Assembly (NCBI GenBank): GCA_017995875.1
Contig: JAGOIB010000016.1
Coordinates: forward strand, 1 to 20,282
From: Saprospiraceae bacterium
GTDB taxonomy: Bacteria; Bacteroidota; Bacteroidia; Chitinophagales; Saprospiraceae
Direction: 5' to 3'
Length of the DNA: 20,282 bases
Shown in pieces: positions 1 through 8,974 of this stretch (position 1 is its first letter; each line of letters opens with the position of its first letter). Made by a program: the position numbers and the translations under genes. The notes beneath the pieces are model-generated. The model made no database searches. It worked only from the letters and a program-made list of their open reading frames with translations, and was not told where the DNA came from.

Positions 1-21
1 TGAAAAATGAAAAATGAAAAA
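1..21. repeat. short heptamer tandem repeat, TGAAAAA x3
   Basis: Three perfect copies of the 7-base unit TGAAAAA open the window, in the short A/T-rich stretch downstream of the purine nucleoside phosphorylase gene. The array may continue leftwards outside the window. By itself it could be chance in A-rich DNA, but 7-base units recur in two longer arrays of this window. Confidence 0.55.
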
Positions 22-72
22 TAACTATTAAGAAAAGTTGAATAACTAATTGCCAAAACTTTATGGTACGTG

Positions 73-771
73 TTAAGCCAGTTCCATGGCCAGTTGCATA
101 ATATCACTTCCTGCATATTCGCGATCGCCGGCAGAAGTGGCAGCCCCGGTAATGATGTTATCACTCACGGACAATATGGAAAGTGCCTGCAGCTTGTTTT
201 TGATGGCCATGTTATAGAGAATGCTGGTTTCCATTTCGATGGCCAGTACACCGCGAATGATCCACTGATCCCAGCGGTGCGCATCCTCGCCATAAAACAC
301 GTCCGTACTGAAGACGGAACCTTCGATGATTGAAATCCCATGCAAACGGGATATTTCCTTTGCGTTTACTACCATTGCGTCATCTGCCTTCACCGGCATG
401 TCCATGTTGCCAGGGAATAAGTGCTGTGTTCCTGAATCAGTGTACGCAGCTGCAGCGAGAATCAATTGATGAAGTTTCAGGTAAGGTTGTAACGCACCAC
501 ATGTACCTACACGAATGATTTTTTCAATGCCATATTCATGGATCAGTTCATGGAGGTATAATGCCGTGGAAGGAATTCCTATTCCGGTGCCCTGGACAGA
601 CACTCGCTTGCCTTTATACCAGCCTGTAAATCCGAGCATGCCACGGATCTCGGAGTAGCACAGCACATCGCTCAGCATTTGCTCCGCAATGTATCGGGCG
701 CGGAGGGGGTCTCCGGTGATCAGCACTGTTTTAGCGATTTCGCCCTGGGCAGCTCCTATGTGAAGGCTCAT
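73..771 (-). CDS. deoD: purine nucleoside phosphorylase, DeoD type
   Basis: Cytoplasmic hexameric-type (PNP/UDP family) phosphorylase: it splits purine (deoxy)nucleosides with phosphate into free base and (deoxy)ribose-1-phosphate for salvage. The start at 771 gives 232 residues beginning MSLHIGA, which matches the usual DeoD N-terminus (MSVHIGA in Bacillus). A more upstream in-frame ATG at 831 would add 20 unrelated residues and run into a dispersed repeat, so it was not used. With this start, known active-site positions of the E. coli enzyme line up: H4 (donated by the neighbour subunit), G20 and R24 in TGDPLRA, R43, R87, E179-M180-E181 in IEMET, D204 in VSDN and R217. Position 90 is Thr where E. 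coli has Ser. The protein ends a few residues earlier than E. coli DeoD (about 239 residues). The gene is divergent from the giant adhesin gene and appears to be transcribed alone within the window. Confidence 0.95.
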   Translation of the reverse strand: MSLHIGAAQGEIAKTVLITGDPLRARYIAEQMLSDVLCYSEIRGMLGFTGWYKGKRVSVQGTGIGIPSTALYLHELIHEYGIEKIIRVGTCGALQPYLKLHQLILAAAAYTDSGTQHLFPGNMDMPVKADDAMVVNAKEISRLHGISIIEGSVFSTDVFYGEDAHRWDQWIIRGVLAIEMETSILYNMAIKNKLQALSILSVSDNIITGAATSAGDREYAGSDIMQLAMELA

Positions 772-830
772 TGAAATTGATTTGCAGTCTAATGTACACA
801 AGAAAGCAGACTGTCTCATGAACGACATCA

Positions 831-856
831 AGTCCCCTTTCAGGGGATTTAGGGGT
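831..856 (+). repeat. 26-bp dispersed repeat, copy 1
   Basis: A 26-base sequence starting AGTCCCCTTTCAGGGG and ending TTTAGGGGT. It contains a short hairpin (CCCCT, loop TTC, AGGGG). An exact copy in the opposite orientation lies at 16315-16340. Words of the form CCCC..AGGGG..TTAGGGG are, from memory, frequent between genes in Bacteroidota genomes, so this is probably one member of a dispersed non-coding family. Confidence 0.85.
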
Positions 857-871
857 TTAACGTGGCATTCC

Positions 872-929
872 CTTCGACAAGCCCGGGGACCATGGCCAGT
901 CCCCGGGCTCAGTTGAAAATCTGTCGAAG
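872..929. repeat. nested inverted repeat (GC-rich hairpin)
   Basis: There are two nested perfect arm pairs. The outer pair is CTTCGACA (872-879) with TGTCGAAG (922-929). The inner pair is AGCCCGGGGAC (880-890) with GTCCCCGGGCT (899-909), closing an 8-base loop. The two left arms are directly adjacent, while 12 bases separate the two right arms. No T-run follows on either strand, so it is not a standard intrinsic terminator. The CTTCGACAAGC core resembles words common between genes in many environmental genomes. A REP-like dispersed element is my best reading. Confidence 0.75.
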
Positions 930-1138
930 AATTGCCAGGATGGCAACCGTACCCATTGCATAGTGTATTAAACCTGCAGAAATGTTACCCCAGAATTGAA
1001 AAAATTTCAAAAAATCCTAACATTCCATTTGTTGCCCAGACGACATCGGGGGCTTATAATTGGCGGATTACGGCTTTCAAGCTATCTTTAAGATTCTCAT
1101 CCCTTACTTTCTCTCATCCCTTTAGCTGATACTTCCCT

Positions 1139-1164
1139 CATATGCCAATCATATGCTAACTTTG
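1139..1164 (+). promoter_or_regulatory. possible operator (CATATGC direct repeat) and promoter -7 word
   Basis: Two CATATGC copies sit exactly 11 bp apart (1139-1145 and 1150-1156), about one helical turn. They are followed at once by TAACTTTG (1157-1164), which fits the Bacteroidota -7 consensus TAnnTTTG. It lies only 4 bases before the ATG at 1169, so the transcript would be leaderless or nearly so. No convincing TTTG -33 element is found 19-21 bp upstream. The repeat is visible; its regulatory role is inference. Confidence 0.35.
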
Positions 1165-1168
1165 TATT

Positions 1169-4100
1169 ATGCGTTATCTTTTCTTTCTAGCCATGTTACT
1201 TGCCTGCGGAACGGCCATGGGCCAGGGCAGCGGCTTCACCTTCAACTATAACGGGCCCAACCAGATCCTGGTCGGACCATCCTGTGAAGCCCCGCTCAAC
1301 TGGGGCCATCCGAATACCCCTACGGTCACCAGTAATATTCCTGGAGGCGTCATCATCTCCTTCAATATCTATTCGATCAGCGGAGGATATCAAATCGGAA
1401 GTCTGGTACCCGGTGGTACAACGGTAACTGTCTTTTACCAGGCCCTTGATAATTTTGGCAATTCCTCCCTTTTTGGTTTCACCATTTCATTTATCGATTT
1501 GTTGCCTCCTGTATTTGATGCATTCTCCCTTCCGTCTAATGTCACCGTTTCTTGCTCTTCCAATCTTCCACCACCTGCCAATGTGGAAGCCACAGACAAC
1601 TGTGACAATGACAATGCAAATCTTACCATCACCTATACACAAACTGGCAATCCTGCTATTTGCTCAGGAGGTACCATTACCCGTACCTGGGTAGCCGATG
1701 ATGACCTAGGTAATCTCGCTACGTTTATACAGACGATCACAGTCACGCCAGACGTCACGCCACCCGTTATTGCCAACAATCTGCAAAACGGAATGGCACC
1801 ATGTTCAACAGCCATGGCCCAATACACTACCTGGCTCAATGCACAGCGAGCAGCCTTTACAGCTACAGATGCAGGATGTGGTGTGATGACGCTATCCGAC
1901 AATGCACCTTCACCTGCCATCATCACATCCTTTTGTGGCGTGATTGATGTGACCTTCACTGCAAAAGACAATTGCAATAATTCGAGTAATGTCCACAAGA
2001 CATTTACTGTGGTGAACAATGTGGCTCCTGTCATCACAAATCCAGCCTCGGGAGGCAGTGGCAATTGCGGACAAAGCAATATCGTCCAGATCTTCAATAC
2101 CTGGATCACAACGCACGGCGGAGCTACCGCCACTGATGATTGCAGTTCAATATTCTGGACCACGTCACCTCCTGCTCCATCTGTACATGATACATGTGAT
2201 GCAGCTATCGTCGTCATGTTTATTGCAGGTGATGGTTGTGGCAATTTTGATACAACCTCTGCCAGTTTTATACTGCTCGATGATACAGCCCCTGCGATCA
2301 CTGTAGATCCCACTACTATGGTCTTGAGCTGCAATGCGGCAGGTATAGATTCTACTTTGATGGATTGGCTCGTTACAGGAGGTCATAGCACAGCACATGA
2401 CTTGTGTACATCGGATGATGATTTGGTTTTAGGATACCGCATTGGAGGCATTGAACTTACTTTGGAAGAAGTGCTTGATGCCTGGCAGGATTCACTGCTC
2501 ACAGGCTGCCAGGACAATGTGTTCATTGGCGGTATAGGGATCAATAATGTAAAAGCATATCTGCCTATTGGATTTACATACACAGACAACTGTGATAATG
2601 AAAATAATAAAATAGGTTTCTTTGGCATCACCGACAACGGTCGACCGCAGTTTGATACATTGCCTTCAGATACATCTTTCGCATGTGCTGAAAATGGTAA
2701 CTGGGAAAATGCGTTCCTTGCCTGGTATAATTCTGCAGGCGATGCTACCTATTCAGATTTGTGCAGTTCAGTAACCGTGCATCCAAGTATCACTGCGGAC
2801 AGTGCTATTCAATATTTAACAGCGGCCCTCGATACATCCTGCATGCAGGGAGTTTCCGTCGCTATCGCTTTTGGCTTGACGGACGATTGCGGCAATGCGA
2901 GTCTCACAACTCCTTCCGCATCATTTAGTCTACAGGATACCACTGCCCCTGTCATCATTACACCTGCACAGGATGTGCTCTCTGCATGTTCTGAAAATGC
3001 CCAGGCACAACTGCAAAACTGGATCGATACATTAGGTGGTGCAGAGGCGATGGATGGATGTGGTGCATTGACCTGGCAATTTATGTGGAATGACTCGTCT
3101 GGTGTACAACAAACCGGCGTACCCGGAACAGGTCCTTATCCTGACTTATCAAATCTAAGTTGCTCTACTGGAATCGATATTATATTTCAAGCCTCTGATA
3201 TTTGTCAGAACAGTGTTTCTGATACAGCAACTTTTACAGTGATTGATACAATTCCTCCAGTTATATTAATAGCGGAAGACAGCATTCATCTTACATGTCA
3301 GGATACGATCCCTGTGACGACGCCAACGGTGACGGATGATTGTGATGGAGATCCAATAGTAACTTTTGTAGATAGTGTCGGTATAGATTCCTGTCTTGGC
3401 ATTCCCGAGCAAGTATTGAGAACGTGGACGGCTACTGATGCCTGCGGAAATTCCTCTACAGCCCAGGAATGGTTTTTTAGAATAGATACTATCCCACCTA
3501 CATTTGAATTACCTGCTGATACAGTTGCATTCTGTAGTATTGATACACTATTATTGATCAATATAAGTGATAACTGTGATCCTGCTCCAGTGACCAGTTT
3601 TGATGATCAATTGACAGGCGAAGCTTGTAATCAAACACTCACACGCACATGGACTGTAACGGATGCTTGTGGCAACATTGCCACCGCCGTGCAGCAATTT
3701 GATCTGAGTGATGATGCACCTCCGGAAATCACCTATTCTCCGGGAAATTATATTTATACATGCGACACTTCCTTACTTGATTTGCAATCTGCATATGAGC
3801 AATGGATGGATTCAGTTTTCATTGAGGATGGATGTTCTGATGCCACATTCTTTATTGCATTGCAAGGTTCTTATACATTGGCGGATACAGCTACCTGGCC
3901 TGGTATACCTTTGCCTGATTCCATCATGACCATGTGTGGGATTGATTTTGCGTTGGATGCAGACCTTGTTGCCTATGATGCATGTGGTAATGTTATTGTA
4001 GAACCTATTTCGTTTGCAGTCAATGATACGGTTGGGCCAATCTTTGTTGATTGTCCGGGTGTAATCCACATCCTACCCGATACTGCGACTTGCGATGCTT

Positions 4101-7100
4101 TGGTAACCCTTACGAGTCCATCGTTTGAAGAAGTTTGCTTTCCTGATAATGTTAAAATTGTATTGACGATCAATGAAGGTGATACAATTTTGCTTGATTC
4201 AACATTGTCAATAGACACTTTACTTCCTGTCGGCGTACATTCCGTCACATGGATTGCTTCTGATTGCAATGGAAACGTTGGTACTTGCATAACTTCAATT
4301 GAGATCATTGATGAAAATGCACTGGAAGTTATCTGCCCGCCGGATACTTTATTGTTTACTTCATTTGAAAGTTGCCAGACATCCATAGAAATATATCCTC
4401 CAAAAACCATCACTGCATCCTGTGGAACGGGTGTGATCACATGGTCATGTTATATCGAAGGCGGAGCTGAACCATCTTCATTTGTGTTTGATTCCGGCAC
4501 CGACACTGTATTGGTTTCATTTACATCAGGACTTCATACTATATTTCTTATCGCGCAGGATACTACAGGAGATGTTGATACTTGTTCATACGTCTTGGAA
4601 TTGCGGGATACATTTCCTCCGGATATAATATGCCAGGACGGCATCATTCTGCTTCCACCTTCGGGACTTGAAAATATTTATGTGTCTACAGCATCTCTTT
4701 TAGTCAGTGCAGCAGATGCTTGTGGCATTGACACTACCATCTATGACCCGGCCTTTGTCAATTGTTCAAGCAATGGCCAGGTAGTTGTTGTCAATATTAC
4801 GGTAATAGATCAAAGTGGCAATTCAAGTAGTTGTCAATCAAACATCACTGTCAATACCCAACCATTGATGCCACTTTCCCAGATCGGCCTATGCGATGAC
4901 ACATTGAGGTTGTTTGCTAATCTTCCTGAAGGCCCTGATGGCAATTATACATACTCCTGGTCGGGACCAAATTCATTTCTTTCCAATGATGAAAATCCAA
5001 TTATTCCGGCTGCAGATACATCCTTTTCCGGAGAATATCAATTGATCGTTCAAAGTGGAAATGGTTGCGTTTCGACAGGTTCAGTAAATGTGCTGATCGA
5101 AGCATTGAATGCTCCTTTGATTACAGTTTCTTTGGATACGCTTTGTGCCGGCGAAGAAATACTATTGAGTACTCAATTATATTCAGGTTCGGTGAGCTAT
5201 CAATGGTATCATGCATTGCCATCCGGTGATACGCTGTTGGAAAATACTTCTGAACCTCAATTGGCCTATGTCCCTTTGATACCTGGCACGTATAGTGTTT
5301 ACGCTGTTGTCTCGCAGGATACATGTACTTCTGAACCAGGTGTGCCGGTTGCTTTCACGGTAGTTTCTGTTCCGGTAGCGTCCATCCTTGATCCATCTAC
5401 GATATTCTGTGTAACGGACACTTTATTTCTTTCTCCGGATATGGTGATTGATAGCCTAGATTATCATTGGACAGGACCTGCAGGATATGAATCATTTGAT
5501 GCTAATCCACCCGGAATTCCTACTGATGGAATAGACAGTGCTTCTATTTATATACTAACCGTTTCGAGCGCGTATTGCTCTTCGATACCAGATAGTGTAG
5601 AGATAAGTATTCAAACCCCACCATCCACTCCGGTGATCTCAGGTGATACGCTCGCATGTGAAGGAGGAAGTTTTGTCCTCAGTGCTCAATCATCTTTTCA
5701 ATCATACGAATGGATAGATCCAAATGGAAATACGATAGTAACCAATGATGATTCGTTGGTGATTTCATCTGCCACGACTGATCAATCAGGGGGATGGCAG
5801 GTGATTGCTTTTCAAAACGGATGTCCATCGGATACCTCGGCACAGTTTTTAGTTGAAATCACTGGTGCTCTCCAGGTTGTGATCGAAACAGATCAACAAG
5901 TTTGCGAGGGTGATTCAATTGACTTGAATATCAATCCTTCCATTTCAGGAGACTATCTCTGGACAGGACCTGGAGGTTTTGTTTCAAATGAAATATCTCC
6001 TACCACTTTGGCAGTGCAGGGAACCTATTTTGCATCTGTCATGACCAATACAGGTTGTGCAGCCGAAGACTCGATTGATGTCAATGTGGATGTATTGCCT
6101 ATCATCACTTCACTGATGTCAGATGCTGGCAATTGTGCCAATGGTATTGATGCAATCACTATCTGGGCAATAACGCAACCTCCATTCTCAAATGGCTTTG
6201 AATATATTTGGGAAGGGCTGTCTGATTTCACAGTACAGGATTCTTCGATAGTTATTGATAGTGCCAGCGCTGCCAACAACGGTTTATTTACGCTCGTCAT
6301 CATCAATGGATCTTGTACCTCTGCGGATGCTTCCTTTACACTGGATGTCAATGATAGCCCGGCAGCACCAGTCATTACAGGTGACAATATGTATTGTTAT
6401 GGTGATAGCATCATCCTTTCGATTGATAATCCATTGGCAGGAGCTCAATATGCCTGGACTTCTCAGGATACCAATGTTGTAATCGATAGTCCTGGTACGC
6501 TTATCATTCCCAATGCTACCCCAGCCTGGAATGGAATTTATCAGGTCGAGCTGACTATAGACGGCTGTACATCTACCACTACTATTTTTGCAGTACAGGT
6601 CAGACCACAGTTATTTGCACCAAGCATACTTAGTACACCATTAGTTTGTGAAGGTGACAGCCTTGTACTTATTGCAAATGGCCCTCCAGGTGCAACGTTT
6701 GAATGGATTTCTTCCAATGGTTTTGAGAGCTCCGAAAATCAACCTGTCATTTATCCTGTTACGCCCGCAGATGCAGGAACATATCAGGTCATTTATATTC
6801 AAAATGGCTGTCCATCGCCTCCTTCTAATCCATATGAAATCAATGTTCAGCCTGCAATAGCTGCACCGGTGATCAATGCTGACCTTACAGCCGTTTGCAT
6901 TGACAATCCTGTTCCTGTACATCTTTGTATTGATCAGGGCTCACTTGTAGATGGAGCGGTTTACACATGGATGTTGAATGGAAGTACTGTCATTGGAACA
7001 CCAAATGGTGATAGTTGTATTATTATCAATGGCACACCACTACAAGGAGGTCTCAATTTAATTTCGGCCATTACAGCTGTACAAGGATGTCCGTCAGCAG

Positions 7101-7939
7101 CCGGCATTCCGGTAGAAATAACCGGCGATGAAATCCCAGCACAGAATGCAGATGCCGGAATTGATATTCAGATATGTCCTGGAGAAGTAGTTACACTCAA
7201 TGCATCAAATCCTTCACCCGGAACAGGTTTGTGGACTACGAATGATGACATGGTGATATTGTCGGATGTAACAGACCCAAATGCAGACATCATCGGATTA
7301 CCTTCCGGAATGTATGGCCTGACTTGGACCTTGAGCTATGCCTCTTGTCTTGATTACAGCACCGATGATGTGAATATTTCTGTTTTGTTTTCCCCTGAAA
7401 CCACACCGGATACTGTGGATGTGCCTTTTGGTCAGACGACCGAGTTTATAGTGACACTCAATGACAACATTTCCATGGGACCATATACATTTGAAATTGT
7501 CCAAAATCCACAAAAGGGCAATGCGCTCCATGCAGGCAATGGTATCATCAGGTATACGCCTAATGTTGGTTTCGTCGGCACGGATATGATGATCTATAGA
7601 GTTTGCGCGACAGATTGTCCGGATGAATGTAGTGAAGCAATAGTGATTTTGAAGGTTGGCAATGAAGATGATTGCTTTGTTCCTACGCTATTTACACCCA
7701 ATGATGATGGTGTCAACGATGTACTCATCGTGCCATGTCTCGAAACAGAGCGTTATCCACAAAATAAGATCATCATCTTCAATGAATGGGGTGGCGCTGT
7801 CTATACTGCTTCTCCCTATCAGAATGACTGGAGTGGAACTGCATCTGGTGATGCGCTTCCTGTAGGGACTTATTTCTATATCATGGATTTCGGAGATGGC
7901 AGTACCCCAAAACGAAGTTTTTTAATTCTTGAACGATAA
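1169..7939 (+). CDS. giant modular T9SS cargo protein (type B sorting domain), adhesin-like
   Basis: A 2256-residue secreted surface protein. Residues 1-19 form a signal peptide (MRYLFFLAMLLACGTAMGQ). Residues about 100-1225 hold HYR-like modules with the T-W-x-A/V-x-D-x-x-G-N signature (for example near 751 and 825), interspersed with six cysteine-rich modules marked by a Trp followed by (G)G-x-A-x-D-x-C-like residues (W222, W312, W400, W519, W618, W879). Residues about 1240-2070 hold ten Ig-like modules of about 84 residues, each opening with C-x-G-[DE] or a variant and carrying a central Trp. Residues about 2070-2165 resemble a cadherin-like module. Residues about 2170-2256 are a gliding-motility-type C-terminal domain (FTPNDDGVND, then FNEWGG, then a final KRSFLILER), the T9SS type B sorting signal. 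The protein should cross the outer membrane by T9SS and stay on the surface or be released; binding target unknown. It is very acidic and rich in Asp, Thr and Cys. The PorP/SprF-family gene follows at once, as for SprB/SprF pairs. The first few hundred bases are much more GC-rich than the middle. Confidence 0.92.
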   Translation: MRYLFFLAMLLACGTAMGQGSGFTFNYNGPNQILVGPSCEAPLNWGHPNTPTVTSNIPGGVIISFNIYSISGGYQIGSLVPGGTTVTVFYQALDNFGNSSLFGFTISFIDLLPPVFDAFSLPSNVTVSCSSNLPPPANVEATDNCDNDNANLTITYTQTGNPAICSGGTITRTWVADDDLGNLATFIQTITVTPDVTPPVIANNLQNGMAPCSTAMAQYTTWLNAQRAAFTATDAGCGVMTLSDNAPSPAIITSFCGVIDVTFTAKDNCNNSSNVHKTFTVVNNVAPVITNPASGGSGNCGQSNIVQIFNTWITTHGGATATDDCSSIFWTTSPPAPSVHDTCDAAIVVMFIAGDGCGNFDTTSASFILLDDTAPAITVDPTTMVLSCNAAGIDSTLMDWLVTGGHSTAHDLCTSDDDLVLGYRIGGIELTLEEVLDAWQDSLLTGCQDNVFIGGIGINNVKAYLPIGFTYTDNCDNENNKIGFFGITDNGRPQFDTLPSDTSFACAENGNWENAFLAWYNSAGDATYSDLCSSVTVHPSITADSAIQYLTAALDTSCMQGVSVAIAFGLTDDCGNASLTTPSASFSLQDTTAPVIITPAQDVLSACSENAQAQLQNWIDTLGGAEAMDGCGALTWQFMWNDSSGVQQTGVPGTGPYPDLSNLSCSTGIDIIFQASDICQNSVSDTATFTVIDTIPPVILIAEDSIHLTCQDTIPVTTPTVTDDCDGDPIVTFVDSVGIDSCLGIPEQVLRTWTATDACGNSSTAQEWFFRIDTIPPTFELPADTVAFCSIDTLLLINISDNCDPAPVTSFDDQLTGEACNQTLTRTWTVTDACGNIATAVQQFDLSDDAPPEITYSPGNYIYTCDTSLLDLQSAYEQWMDSVFIEDGCSDATFFIALQGSYTLADTATWPGIPLPDSIMTMCGIDFALDADLVAYDACGNVIVEPISFAVNDTVGPIFVDCPGVIHILPDTATCDALVTLTSPSFEEVCFPDNVKIVLTINEGDTILLDSTLSIDTLLPVGVHSVTWIASDCNGNVGTCITSIEIIDENALEVICPPDTLLFTSFESCQTSIEIYPPKTITASCGTGVITWSCYIEGGAEPSSFVFDSGTDTVLVSFTSGLHTIFLIAQDTTGDVDTCSYVLELRDTFPPDIICQDGIILLPPSGLENIYVSTASLLVSAADACGIDTTIYDPAFVNCSSNGQVVVVNITVIDQSGNSSSCQSNITVNTQPLMPLSQIGLCDDTLRLFANLPEGPDGNYTYSWSGPNSFLSNDENPIIPAADTSFSGEYQLIVQSGNGCVSTGSVNVLIEALNAPLITVSLDTLCAGEEILLSTQLYSGSVSYQWYHALPSGDTLLENTSEPQLAYVPLIPGTYSVYAVVSQDTCTSEPGVPVAFTVVSVPVASILDPSTIFCVTDTLFLSPDMVIDSLDYHWTGPAGYESFDANPPGIPTDGIDSASIYILTVSSAYCSSIPDSVEISIQTPPSTPVISGDTLACEGGSFVLSAQSSFQSYEWIDPNGNTIVTNDDSLVISSATTDQSGGWQVIAFQNGCPSDTSAQFLVEITGALQVVIETDQQVCEGDSIDLNINPSISGDYLWTGPGGFVSNEISPTTLAVQGTYFASVMTNTGCAAEDSIDVNVDVLPIITSLMSDAGNCANGIDAITIWAITQPPFSNGFEYIWEGLSDFTVQDSSIVIDSASAANNGLFTLVIINGSCTSADASFTLDVNDSPAAPVITGDNMYCYGDSIILSIDNPLAGAQYAWTSQDTNVVIDSPGTLIIPNATPAWNGIYQVELTIDGCTSTTTIFAVQVRPQLFAPSILSTPLVCEGDSLVLIANGPPGATFEWISSNGFESSENQPVIYPVTPADAGTYQVIYIQNGCPSPPSNPYEINVQPAIAAPVINADLTAVCIDNPVPVHLCIDQGSLVDGAVYTWMLNGSTVIGTPNGDSCIIINGTPLQGGLNLISAITAVQGCPSAAGIPVEITGDEIPAQNADAGIDIQICPGEVVTLNASNPSPGTGLWTTNDDMVILSDVTDPNADIIGLPSGMYGLTWTLSYASCLDYSTDDVNISVLFSPETTPDTVDVPFGQTTEFIVTLNDNISMGPYTFEIVQNPQKGNALHAGNGIIRYTPNVGFVGTDMMIYRVCATDCPDECSEAIVILKVGNEDDCFVPTLFTPNDDGVNDVLIVPCLETERYPQNKIIIFNEWGGAVYTASPYQNDWSGTASGDALPVGTYFYIMDFGDGSTPKRSFLILER

Positions 7940-7952
7940 TCGCGGCAAAGGC

Positions 7953-8966
7953 ATGAACAAAGAACTATACAATTATTCAAACACCATGAAGCATTTCTAC
8001 AATAAAACAAAAGCAGAGATCTGTTTTGTGTTTGTTTTGATTTGCTTGTTTTCCGGTGCATTAACCGGACAACAACAATCACTTCACACAATGTTTATGT
8101 ACAACAAGCTCCTGATCAATCCTGCCTATGCGGGTTATCACGAAAATCCATGTGCTACAGCAATCGTTCGTGAGCAATGGCTCGGATTTGAGGGTGCACC
8201 TAAAACGCAATCCCTCAGTTTTCATGGCCCATTGTCATCACAACGCATTGGTATAGGATTCAACTTACAACGCAGATCGATTGGTGTGTCCAGTTCAACG
8301 ACCTTTGATGGGATCTATGATTACCGTGTACCAATGGGCAATGGTACATTGAGCCTGGGTGTTCAGGCATCTGCAAGAATCCTTGAGGTCGACTACAGTG
8401 ATCCTGCAGTTAAAACCGTTCAGGACATCAATATTGATCCGGGTGTAGAAGCCATTTCAGATAGTAAGTTTCTTGCCAATGTTGGGGCTGGTCTTTATTA
8501 TAATACATCTTCGTTTTATGTAGGCATTTCAGCTCCAAGATTGATGGATTCCGATATAGATTTTGAAGTCAACAATCTTTTTACTGCCAGAGAGCAGGCC
8601 CATTATTATCTGATGTCAGGGGTTGCGATCAAACTGGATCACAAGATGAGTTTTGTTCCACAGGTGCTGGTACGCTATACACAGGCTGCACCGGTAAGTG
8701 TTGATCTCAACCTTGGCTTGCATTGGGGTGAAGATTATAGCGCAGCTGTATCTTTCAGGAAAGGTGGAATTGATAATCAATTCCTTGAATCCATTGATGT
8801 CATGGCTTCTGCTAAAATCCTAAGAGGATTGCGACTTGGTGCTGCCTATGATATCACCATGAGCGATTTGAAACGTTATGGCGATGGGAGTATTGAAGTG
8901 ATGTTGATGTATTGTTTTGGTGAAGCTGCCAAGCCGTCCACTTTTATTAATCCCAGGTATTTCTAA
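7953..8966 (+). CDS. PorP/SprF-family T9SS outer-membrane protein
   Basis: An outer-membrane beta-barrel protein of the PorP/SprF family. Members associate with the T9SS, and in known cases (SprF with SprB) they are needed for surface localisation of one type B cargo. After the signal peptide, family hallmarks are visible: QQQSLHTMFMYNKLLINPAYAGY, then REQWLGFEGAP, then alternating short strands with IGIGFNLQRRSIG. An earlier TTG at 7929 overlaps the adhesin gene. The ATG at 7953 gives 337 residues and has a purine-rich stretch upstream. The ATG at 7986 would give a more typical signal peptide (short basic n-region, then CFVFVLICLFSGALTG) and may be the real start. The gene begins 13 bases after the adhesin stop and ends 8 bases before the OmpA start, so the three are almost certainly one operon. 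It is the likely dedicated secretion partner of the adhesin. Confidence 0.9.
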   Translation: MNKELYNYSNTMKHFYNKTKAEICFVFVLICLFSGALTGQQQSLHTMFMYNKLLINPAYAGYHENPCATAIVREQWLGFEGAPKTQSLSFHGPLSSQRIGIGFNLQRRSIGVSSSTTFDGIYDYRVPMGNGTLSLGVQASARILEVDYSDPAVKTVQDINIDPGVEAISDSKFLANVGAGLYYNTSSFYVGISAPRLMDSDIDFEVNNLFTAREQAHYYLMSGVAIKLDHKMSFVPQVLVRYTQAAPVSVDLNLGLHWGEDYSAAVSFRKGGIDNQFLESIDVMASAKILRGLRLGAAYDITMSDLKRYGDGSIEVMLMYCFGEAAKPSTFINPRYF

Positions 8967-8974
8967 ACTGATCC

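Larger units (their letters stand above)
772..1168. other. divergent intergenic region with repeat elements
   Basis: This gap separates deoD from the giant T9SS cargo gene. It holds, in order, a 26-bp dispersed repeat (831-856), a nested inverted repeat (872-929), about 200 bp of unremarkable sequence, and a direct repeat plus promoter-like word at 1139-1164. A 65-codon open frame at 932-1129 has no recognisable protein character and starts beside the hairpin, so I do not call it. Promoters for both flanking genes should lie here, but only one candidate could be pointed out. Confidence 0.6.

Noticed and set aside
772..831. Longer deoD start at 831
   Set aside because: The added residues do not fit the family, and the start at 771 reproduces the conserved N-terminus with H4 in its expected place.
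932..1129. 65-codon plus-strand open frame in the deoD/adhesin gap
   Set aside because: It begins beside a hairpin repeat, shows no protein-like pattern and has no start-site support.
1633..2334. 233-codon open frame antisense to the giant gene
   Set aside because: It lies fully inside the strongly supported coding region, has no domain character, and several similar antisense frames occur along the repeat-rich gene.
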